The notes beneath the pieces were generated by a model. It saw only the letters and a program-made list of their open reading frames with translations. It was not told the DNA's origin and made no database searches. Positions 1 to 4,856 of a stretch of 8,136 bases of DNA are shown here, in pieces. The stretch spans positions 1,834 to 9,969 of the forward strand of contig JAHFVB010000134.1 in NCBI GenBank assembly GCA_023264755.1, in the 5' to 3' direction. Positions within the stretch are counted from its first letter, which is position 1, and every line of letters starts with the position of its first letter. The translations under genes were made by a program, and so were the position numbers. Origin of the DNA: Mycobacterium sp. (lineage in GTDB: Bacteria; Actinomycetota; Actinomycetes; Mycobacteriales; Mycobacteriaceae).

Positions 1-55
1 CATGGGCATTGAATCCCCCGAGCTACGTGGACTGCCGTCCCGAGCAACGGAGTGA
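1..55 (+). other. possible 3' end of an upstream gene
   Basis: A frame open from the left edge reads through ATG at 2 and ends at TGA 53-55, giving the tail MGIESPELRGLPSRATE. A strong hairpin begins 7 bp after this stop, which is what the end of a transcribed gene would look like. Against it, codon third positions here are poorer in G and C than in the clear genes of the window, and on the minus strand a GGGGGA lies a few bases before ATG codons at 9-7 and 3-1, so a divergent gene leaving the window to the left is also possible. The stretch is too short to decide. Confidence 0.2.
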
Positions 56-61
56 ATCCCC

Positions 62-98
62 GATCCGGCCCGTCGTGTCCTTTCCGGCGGGCCGGATC
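62..98 (+). terminator. strong hairpin just before the GCS2 ligase gene
   Basis: GATCCGGCCCG (62-72) and CGGGCCGGATC (88-98) are perfect 11-bp inverted arms. The stem continues inward through a T73-G87 wobble and two further pairs (74/86, 75/85), leaving a 9-base loop at 76-84. No T-run follows; the next bases are TAACCCC, then the GTG at 106. It may be a U-less actinobacterial terminator for a gene to the left, or a leader structure controlling the ligase gene, since it ends 7 bases before the start codon and its right arm covers the only GGA-like ribosome site. The structure is seen directly; the role is inferred. Confidence 0.4.
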
Positions 99-105
99 TA
101 ACCCC

Positions 106-1209
106 GTGACATCGACTCATCCCACCTTTGGGGTGGAAGAGGAATTCCTGCTCGTCGACCCCGAATCCGGGGCGCCGGTCCCACTGAATCGGGCCGTCGC
201 CGCCCAGGCCGAAGCCCACGGCGTCGACCTGCAACTCGAGCTGACGAGCTGCCAGGTCGAGACGACGTCCAGCGTTGCGAGTTCGAACGTCGACTTGCGC
301 ACCGAACTGGCCAGGCTGCGGCGGGTGTCGGCCGACGCCGCCGCGTCGTCGGGCGCGCGGTTGCTGGCCGTCGCGCTCCCACCGACGGTGCCTCACGAAT
401 TCCCGGTCACCGACAAACCCCGCTACCGGGCCATCGCCGAACGCTTCGGAATGATCGCGCGCGAGCAGGGCATCTGCGGATGCCACGTCCACGTTGCCGT
501 CCCGAACCGGGAACTGGCCGTCAAGGTGAGCAATCGGCTCCGCCCCTGGCTGCCCATGCTCTTGGCACTGTCTGCCAATTCCGCGGTGTATCGCAGTGCC
601 GACACCGGGCACGCGAGTTGGCGCAGCGTGCTGTGGGCGCGTTGGCCGAGCGCGGGTCCGCCGCCGCACTTCGAATCGGTCGACGAATACGACGCGTTGG
701 TCAAGATCATGATGGACGCCGGCGCGATGGTGGACGACGGAATGGTCTATTGGGACGTCCGGCCGTCGGCCAACTTTCCGACGGTCGAAGTTCGGGTGGC
801 CGACGTGCCGAGCACCGTGGCCGAGACGGTGTTGCTGGCGAGTCTGATCCGCGCGCTTGTCATGACGGCGCTCGAGGATGAGGCGCGCGGAGCTCCGATG
901 CTGCCGTTGACGTCGCATGCGTTGAACGTCGCGTACTGGAAGGCCGCCCGGGATGGGTTGGGTGGCTCCGCGATCGACCTGTTGGACAGCCACGCACTGG
1001 TTCCGGTCGCGCAGTTGCTGGAGGGGTTGCTCGACAGGGTGACTCCGGCGCTGGTAGCGGTGGGCGACTACGACGTCGTGCGCACCGAGCTCGATCGAGT
1101 GCTCGCCGAGGGCAACGGCGCCATGCGCCAGCGGCAGGCCTGGGCCCTCCGCCATGACGTGTCCGACGTGGTCGAAGCGGCAGCGGCTGCGACGCTTTCG
1201 GGCGTGTAG
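106..1209 (+). CDS. glutamate-cysteine ligase family 2 (YbdK-type carboxylate-amine ligase)
   Basis: A 367-residue GCS2-family enzyme, expected to use ATP to join a carboxylate to an amine. YbdK proteins have weak glutamate-cysteine ligase activity and their true substrates are mostly unknown. Visible family marks: GVEEEFLLVDPE at the N-terminus (residues 9-20), GCHVHVAVPNRE with paired His at about 127 and 129, ALSANS followed by DTGHASWR, and WDVRPS plus TVEVRVAD at about 216-232. Length is normal for the family. Start: GTG 106 gives MTSTHPTFGVEEEF, matching the usual family N-terminus. An in-frame GTG at 52 would add 18 residues encoded by a hairpin and overlap the possible upstream stop as GTGA, so it is less likely. 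No convincing Shine-Dalgarno precedes GTG 106. The substrate cannot be read from sequence, and this need not be a glutathione enzyme because mycobacteria use mycothiol and ergothioneine. Confidence 0.9.
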   Translation: MTSTHPTFGVEEEFLLVDPESGAPVPLNRAVAAQAEAHGVDLQLELTSCQVETTSSVASSNVDLRTELARLRRVSADAAASSGARLLAVALPPTVPHEFPVTDKPRYRAIAERFGMIAREQGICGCHVHVAVPNRELAVKVSNRLRPWLPMLLALSANSAVYRSADTGHASWRSVLWARWPSAGPPPHFESVDEYDALVKIMMDAGAMVDDGMVYWDVRPSANFPTVEVRVADVPSTVAETVLLASLIRALVMTALEDEARGAPMLPLTSHALNVAYWKAARDGLGGSAIDLLDSHALVPVAQLLEGLLDRVTPALVAVGDYDVVRTELDRVLAEGNGAMRQRQAWALRHDVSDVVEAAAAATLSGV

Positions 1210-1217
1210 GGCGTGTA
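1200..1217 (+). repeat. 9-bp tandem duplication across a stop codon
   Basis: GGGCGTGTA occurs twice in direct succession (1200-1208, 1209-1217) and GGGCG follows again. The first copy contains most of the ligase stop codon (TAG 1207-1209), so the second copy repeats the end of the gene just beyond it. It looks like a small slippage duplication with no clear function. Confidence 0.6.
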
Positions 1218-1268
1218 GGGCGGAATCCCGGCTTCGCCGTGGCGTAGGTGCGCTTCCGAAAGATCGCC

Positions 1269-1330
1269 ATGAGCGGCAATCCGGCCCAGGCCCCGCAACG
1301 AATACCGGTATGACCGAGTGCCGGCTATGA
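1269..1330 (+). other. two chained short upstream ORFs (14 and 6 codons)
   Basis: ATG at 1269 opens MSGNPAQAPQRIPV, ending at TGA 1311-1313. That stop overlaps the next ATG (1310) in an ATGA. The second ORF, MTECRL, ends at TGA 1328-1330, which again overlaps the ATG (1327) of the following gene in an ATGA. The three reading frames differ. A GAAAG stands about six bases before the first ATG. ATGA overlaps are typical of translational coupling, and small upstream ORFs, including ones with Cys codons, are known in mycobacteria. With such short ORFs chance cannot be excluded. Confidence 0.3.
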
Positions 1331-1620
1331 CGAAGATGGTGCGCACGCCAGCGCCGCCCTTCACCGGAGAAGTGCGATTTCGCCGTGAAGGCGACCGGCT
1401 GTGCGTCGACCACGCGCCACCGGTCATGTGGTTCGCCCGCCATGTGCTCAATCGCAGCCAGGGTATTCCCGAGGTCGGGTTGAGTTTCGACGGCACTCAC
1501 GTGACGCTGCACGCCGCCAATGGTCGATGGGTCTGGACGCTCACCGGCCGCAGCAGGTACTACGTGAGGGAACCCGGCGCTGAGCCCCTCGTCATGGTCG
1601 AGGGCAGGTGGCCGGACTGA
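1327..1620 (+). CDS. small protein of unknown function (97 residues)
   Basis: I do not recognise a family. The protein begins MTKMVRTPAPP and carries alternating charged and hydrophobic strand-like segments (GEVRFRREGDRLCVDH, VTLHAANGRWVWTLTG, RYYVREPGAEPLVMVEGRWPD) around a central MWFARHVLNRSQGIPEVGLSF. This suggests a small beta-rich cytoplasmic fold. There is no signal peptide, membrane segment or zinc-type Cys cluster, and only one Cys. Start: ATG 1327 is preferred because an ATGA overlap delivers ribosomes to it; an in-frame GTG at 1318 would add three residues. It lies 117 bp after the ligase gene on the same strand and faces the acyl-CoA dehydrogenase gene tail to tail across 31 bp. 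GC-rich third positions support real coding. No function is assigned. Confidence 0.6.
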   Translation: MTKMVRTPAPPFTGEVRFRREGDRLCVDHAPPVMWFARHVLNRSQGIPEVGLSFDGTHVTLHAANGRWVWTLTGRSRYYVREPGAEPLVMVEGRWPD

Positions 1621-1637
1621 CGACTGCTGATCCGCCG

Positions 1638-1649
1638 GGCCCTCGGGCC
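1638..1649. terminator. short GC hairpin between convergent genes
   Basis: GGCCC-TC-GGGCC lies in the 31-bp gap between the convergent stops at 1620 and 1652. The five-pair stem has a two-base loop, so in practice probably four pairs and four loop bases. There is no T-run. Its position suits a bidirectional terminator, but the stem is weak. Confidence 0.25.
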
Positions 1650-1651
1650 GG

Positions 1652-2794
1652 TCATTCCTTCGCGAGGCCGCGGGCGATCACGAGGCGCTGAATCTGGTTG
1701 GTGCCCTCGAAGATCTGGGTGATCTTGGCCTCGCGCATGAAGCGTTCGACGCGGTAGTCACGGGTGTAGCCGACCCCACCGAGGACCTGGACGGCGTCGG
1801 TGGTGACCTTCATCGCGGCGTCGGCGGCGACGAGCTTGGCCACCGACGCGTGCCGCGAATAGGCCATTCCGGCGTCGCGGCGGCGGGCGGCGTCCAGATA
1901 GGTGGCTCGGGCCGAGTCCACTGCGGCGGCCATGTCGGCGAGCAGGAATCCGAGCCCCTGGTGGTCGATGATCTTGCGGCCGAACGTGGTTCGCTGCTGG
2001 CTGTAGGCGAGGGCTTCGTCGAGGGCGGCCTGGGCCAGGCCGACGGCGCACGCGGCGATGCCGAGGCGTCCGGAGTCCAGGGCGCTGAACGCGATCTGCA
2101 GCCCCTGGCCCTCCCGGCCGATGCGCCGCTCGGAGGGCAGGAAGACGTCGTCGTAGTGCGCCGACGTGGTCGGTATTGCGTGCAGTCCCATCTTGTCCTC
2201 GGGCTTGCCGAAGGACAGCCCGGGTACGTCCTTGGGGACGAGGAAGCACGAAATGCCCGGGGAGCCTTCGCCGGTGCGGGCGAAGAGCGTGTAGAAGTCC
2301 GCGATGCCGCCGTGGGTGATCCAGGCCTTCTCGCCGGTGATGCGGTAGCCGTCGTCCTGCGGTGTGGCCTTGCACGCCAGCGCGGCCGCATCGGATCCGG
2401 CTTGTGGCTCGGAAAGGCTGTAGGCGCCGACGAGGTGGCCGCCCAACAGCTCTGGGAGCCACTTGGCTTGTTGCTCTGGGGTGCCGAACGTCATCAGGGG
2501 GTGGCAGGACAGGCTGTGCACGCTGACTGCGACTGCGACGGCGGCCCAGCGCGCCGCGATTTCCTCCAGCGCCTGCAGGTACACCTCGTAGGGTTGCCCT
2601 GCGCCGCCCCACTGTTGCGGGTAGGGCAGGCTGAGCAGTCCCGCCGCGCCCAGGGTGGCGAAGACGCCTTCGGGGTAGGTCTCGGTCCGTTCGTGGTGGT
2701 CGACGATCGGCGCGAGGGTCTTGTCGGCGACCTGGCGGACCAGGTCGATCACGTCGCGTGCTTCGTCGGTGGGAAGTAGACGATCGACGGGCAC
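1652..2794 (-). CDS. acyl-CoA dehydrogenase (FadE type)
   Basis: A 380-residue FAD-dependent acyl-CoA dehydrogenase, which makes the trans-2-enoyl-CoA in beta-oxidation or branched-chain acyl catabolism and passes electrons to ETF. Domains run in family order: N-terminal helices (1-115), the signature YSLSEPQAGSDAA (125-137), the beta domain with ITGEKAWITHGG (152-163), and C-terminal helices with QVLGGVGYTRDYRVERFMRE (336-355) and IFEGTNQIQR (361-370). Glu363 in that last motif is at the catalytic-base position of short- and medium-chain enzymes. Length is normal and nothing is missing. GTG 2794 has an excellent AAGGAG (2800-2805) five bases upstream. The gene diverges from a TetR gene across a 90-bp region with operator-like palindromes, so repression by that protein is likely. 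Chain length and the particular FadE number cannot be read from the sequence. Confidence 0.95.
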   Translation of the reverse strand: MPVDRLLPTDEARDVIDLVRQVADKTLAPIVDHHERTETYPEGVFATLGAAGLLSLPYPQQWGGAGQPYEVYLQALEEIAARWAAVAVAVSVHSLSCHPLMTFGTPEQQAKWLPELLGGHLVGAYSLSEPQAGSDAAALACKATPQDDGYRITGEKAWITHGGIADFYTLFARTGEGSPGISCFLVPKDVPGLSFGKPEDKMGLHAIPTTSAHYDDVFLPSERRIGREGQGLQIAFSALDSGRLGIAACAVGLAQAALDEALAYSQQRTTFGRKIIDHQGLGFLLADMAAAVDSARATYLDAARRRDAGMAYSRHASVAKLVAADAAMKVTTDAVQVLGGVGYTRDYRVERFMREAKITQIFEGTNQIQRLVIARGLAKE

Positions 2795-2819
2795 GGAGTC
2801 TCCTTGGGATATCTGAGCA

Positions 2820-2831
2820 GTACTCGAGTAC
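2820..2831. promoter_or_regulatory. 12-bp palindrome, candidate TetR operator on the fadE side
   Basis: GTACTCGAGTAC is a perfect 12-bp palindrome. With the two bases before it, it begins CAGTACT, the same core as the inverted repeat at 2847-2880. It lies 26 bp upstream of the acyl-CoA dehydrogenase GTG, where it would overlap that gene's promoter or early leader. A partial core (TTACTG, 2840-2845) stands between the two sites. Operator function for the neighbouring TetR protein is inferred. Confidence 0.5.
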
Positions 2832-2846
2832 GGCTGGAATTACTGA

Positions 2847-2880
2847 AAATAGTACTGGAAGTCTAGATGCAGTACTATTT
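2847..2880. promoter_or_regulatory. perfect 11-bp inverted repeat, candidate TetR operator
   Basis: AAATAGTACTG (2847-2857) and CAGTACTATTT (2870-2880) are exact reverse complements separated by 12 bp. Each arm contains the six-base palindrome AGTACT, also present in the palindrome at 2820-2831. It sits directly before GTG 2885 of the TetR gene and covers the candidate -10 box, which is typical of TetR autoregulation and of control of a divergent target. The repeat is seen directly; binding is inferred. Confidence 0.65.
2873..2878 (+). promoter_or_regulatory. candidate -10 box for a leaderless tetR transcript
   Basis: TACTAT fits the actinobacterial TANNNT -10 pattern. Six bases separate it from GTG 2885, so transcription would begin at or next to that codon, as in leaderless mRNAs common in mycobacteria. 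The hexamer lies in the right arm of the inverted repeat, so a bound repressor would block it. No good -35 match is seen, which is usual for these promoters. Confidence 0.45.
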
Positions 2881-2884
2881 CGGG

Positions 2885-3466
2885 GTGGCTGAGTCGCAGA
2901 CCGTATTCGGCACCCGTCGGCGCACGGAGCTCTTCGACGGGTTGACGGCGCTGTTCCTCACCGAGGGCTTCGCGCATCTGACCCTGGACGACATCGCGGC
3001 CAGGTTGCGCTGCTCGAAGTCGACGCTGTACACGCTCACCGGCAGCAAGGAGCAGCTGGTGCAAGCCGTGACGGTGCACTTCTTTCGCGCGGCGACCGAC
3101 GCCGTCGAACGTGAGGTCGCCGGTGTCGTGGGTGCGCGGGCACGGATCACGGCGTATCTGTCGGCGGTGGGCAAGGCCCTGGACGCGGCCTCGGATCAGT
3201 TCATGGCAGACCTCGATGCGTTCGGTCCCGCCCGAGCCGTATACGAGAAGAACACCCGCATTGCGGCCCGCCGCGTGCAGGAGTTGATCGCGGCCGGGGT
3301 GGCCGCGGGCGAGTTCCGCGACGTGCACGCCGCATTCGCCGCCGACCTGGCGGCGACGATGATGGTGCGCATCCAGCAGCGCACCGTGCGGGCCCAGACC
3401 GGGCTCGACGATGCCAGCGCCTACCGCGAGCTGGCGGCCATCCTGACCGCGGGCATCAACGCCTGA
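2885..3466 (+). CDS. TetR-family transcriptional regulator
   Basis: A 193-residue cytoplasmic DNA-binding protein of normal TetR length. The N-terminal helix-turn-helix is LTLDDIAARLRCSKSTLYTLTGSKEQLV (about residues 32-59), with the family's IA, SKSTLY and SKE positions. YTLT replaces the usual aromatic YxYF after the recognition helix. The helical C-terminal half (about 65-193) would be the ligand and dimer domain; its ligand is unknown. Start: GTG 2885 is chosen over the in-frame ATG 2867 because ATG 2867 lies in the middle of the operator-like repeat and GTG 2885 is correctly placed for a leaderless start behind TACTAT. The ATG does have GGAAG at 2857-2861, so it is not excluded; it would add six residues. 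The protein probably represses itself and the divergent acyl-CoA dehydrogenase, possibly released by an acyl-CoA. It ends 13 bp from the convergent LuxR gene. Confidence 0.9.
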   Translation: MAESQTVFGTRRRTELFDGLTALFLTEGFAHLTLDDIAARLRCSKSTLYTLTGSKEQLVQAVTVHFFRAATDAVEREVAGVVGARARITAYLSAVGKALDAASDQFMADLDAFGPARAVYEKNTRIAARRVQELIAAGVAAGEFRDVHAAFAADLAATMMVRIQQRTVRAQTGLDDASAYRELAAILTAGINA

Positions 3467-3479
3467 GTCCTGGTCCCGG

Positions 3480-4778
3480 CTACGAAGCCATGGTGGGCGG
3501 CCGGTTGGGTACGGGCGGTTCCGTTCCGTGCAGTTCGGTCATCCGCATGTAGCGGAACACGGCCTCGGCACGGTTGGAGGCCTTGAGTTTTCGCAGGATG
3601 TGCTTGACGTGGGTCTTGACGGTGCCTTCGGATATCACCAGGTGGGTGGCGATGGCACCGTTGCTCTTGCCTTCGGCCATCAGGGTGACGACATCGAGCT
3701 CGCGCCGTGACAGCAGGCTGCCGATGTGGGTGTTGGCCGCCAGCGAAGCCGCTACCGGCGCAGGTGAGGTGGCACCGCCCTCGGACGGGTGGGGCCGGCC
3801 CACCACTGTGTTGGCGGTGCACAGCTCGTCGGCGGCCGTCGCGATTCCGCGGGCCATTCGCTGGACCTCGTCGCGGGCCGCGCGCAAACGCTCGCTCAAC
3901 GCGGTGCGTTGGAAGGCGAAGCCGAATGCTTCGGCGAACATCCACAACACCGCCAGGTCCTCTTCGTCGACGTGTCGGCTGCTCTGATAGCAGTCGGCGT
4001 GCAGGAACCCGATGATGCGCCCCTCGGGCATGATCGGGGCTGCGACATAGGATCTCGACAGCGAGGCTGCCGCGATGGCGGTGTTGATGCGGGGATCGTC
4101 CTGGGCGTCGTGGACCAACACCGGGGCGCGTCGACGCATGATCTCGCTCTCGATGAGCAGGTGGTCGAGGTGAGTCGGTTGAGTACGTCCGACTCGGGCG
4201 ATCTCGCCGGCCCAGTCCGGGTCGGCCGTGACGTGGACGCTCTCGACCCACCACATGGATTCCGTCACCCGTGAGATGAATGCGCGGTCGAACCCGCAGC
4301 GACACAACTCGACGGGCGCGCGTTCCAGCATCTGCGCGACGGAATCGATGCCGTGCAACCGCGCCAACGCCGACCGGGTCGCGGCGTAGCGACGGGTGCG
4401 CTGCTCAGCCCTGGCCCGTTCGACCTTCAATTGGAGCTGGCCGAGTGCGACGAGCATGCCGAACAGGCGCGCACCGTCGGGGGTGTGCGACGGATCGGCG
4501 CCGGCCAGGCTGGCGAGGTAGTCGTGCGCCGAGCCGAGGGCCGACTGGATGCGCGCAAAGCTGCGGGCGTCGTCGAGAGTCTCCACGTCATGACAGCCGG
4601 GTAGCTCGGCGGCCCGCTCCAGTGTGCGGACGACCTCCTCGCGCAGTGCTTGGTCGCGAAGTGGTTCACCGACGACGGTCCACGGGCGGGGATCGGCGAC
4701 GCGGATGCTGCGCGCAGCCGGCAACTCCGCGAAATCCGCGGAGTGTGCGGCAGTGAGCTTGACAGTGGCGGTGATCAC
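3480..4778 (-). CDS. GAF-domain LuxR-family transcriptional regulator
   Basis: A 432-residue regulator. Residues 1-130 are helical and unassigned. A GAF-like sensor spans about 144-290 (VELCRCGFDRAFISRV, SYVAAPIMPEGRIIGFLHAD), followed by a likely coiled-coil linker (ALSERLRAARDEVQRMAR, 293-310) and a low-complexity hinge. The C-terminal LuxR/GerE helix-turn-helix is at 355-410 (LSRRELDVVTLMAEGKSN, then EGTVKTHVKHILRKL). No receiver domain is present, so it is not a classical two-component response regulator; the GAF probably senses a small molecule or redox state. GTG 4778 has no Shine-Dalgarno but lies seven bases after TAGCGT, consistent with a leaderless start. The gene is codirectional with the PucR gene, 78 bp away, with dyads between them suggesting separate transcription. 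Its targets are unknown; the neighbouring P450-SCP2-dehydrogenase genes are candidates. Confidence 0.9.
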   Translation of the reverse strand: MITATVKLTAAHSADFAELPAARSIRVADPRPWTVVGEPLRDQALREEVVRTLERAAELPGCHDVETLDDARSFARIQSALGSAHDYLASLAGADPSHTPDGARLFGMLVALGQLQLKVERARAEQRTRRYAATRSALARLHGIDSVAQMLERAPVELCRCGFDRAFISRVTESMWWVESVHVTADPDWAGEIARVGRTQPTHLDHLLIESEIMRRRAPVLVHDAQDDPRINTAIAAASLSRSYVAAPIMPEGRIIGFLHADCYQSSRHVDEEDLAVLWMFAEAFGFAFQRTALSERLRAARDEVQRMARGIATAADELCTANTVVGRPHPSEGGATSPAPVAASLAANTHIGSLLSRRELDVVTLMAEGKSNGAIATHLVISEGTVKTHVKHILRKLKASNRAEAVFRYMRMTELHGTEPPVPNRPPTMAS

Positions 4779-4781
4779 AAC

Positions 4782-4808
4782 TGTGACGCTACGGAGCCCC
4801 GCGTCACA
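4782..4808. promoter_or_regulatory. dyad TGTGACGC-N11-GCGTCACA at the LuxR-gene promoter
   Basis: Perfect 8-bp inverted arms lie at 4782-4789 and 4801-4808. A further TCACA (4775-4779) overlaps the start-codon region, giving three TGTGA/TCACA half-sites in 34 bp. An eight-base palindrome, GTGATCAC (4771-4778), covers the start codon itself. The dyad spans the candidate -10 box, so it suits a repressor or autoregulatory site. Spacing does not fit CRP, which needs TGTGA-N6-TCACA. Confidence 0.45.
4786..4791 (-). promoter_or_regulatory. candidate -10 box of the LuxR-family gene
   Basis: On the minus strand this reads TAGCGT, a TANNNT match, with seven bases (CACAGTT) before GTG 4778. The absence of a ribosome site fits a leaderless transcript beginning at the GTG. 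Confidence 0.35.
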
Positions 4809-4812
4809 TCGA

Positions 4813-4831
4813 CATGGAAGCGGATTCCATG
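4813..4831. terminator. CATGGAA-N5-TTCCATG hairpin between the two regulator genes
   Basis: Perfect 7-bp arms at 4813-4819 and 4825-4831 surround a five-base loop. It lies 25 bp past the PucR-type stop (TAG at 4859-4857) and upstream of the LuxR promoter. It could end the transcript from the right or be a second regulator site. No U-tract follows on the minus strand. Confidence 0.35.
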
Positions 4832-4856
4832 GATTCGCCGGGGACTTGGAACCGCA

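Noticed and set aside
9..65. remnant of a tRNA T-arm, suggested by two TGAATCCCC stretches
   Set aside because: No acceptor or anticodon stems can be paired around them.
52..105. extended N-terminus of the ligase from GTG 52
   Set aside because: The added 18 residues are encoded mainly by the hairpin and do not resemble the family N-terminus; GTG 106 places GVEEEF where expected.
860..1496. overlapping minus-strand frames across the end of the ligase gene and the start of the small gene
   Set aside because: Their Arg- and Pro-rich translations are typical of out-of-frame GC-rich DNA, and they run through the ligase C-terminus.
1850..2779. 309-codon open frame on the plus strand opposite the acyl-CoA dehydrogenase
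   Set aside because: It lies fully within a gene with intact signature motifs and shows no family features itself.
4782..4808. CRP/FNR binding site
   Set aside because: The half-sites match TGTGA/TCACA, but 17 bp separate them instead of six.
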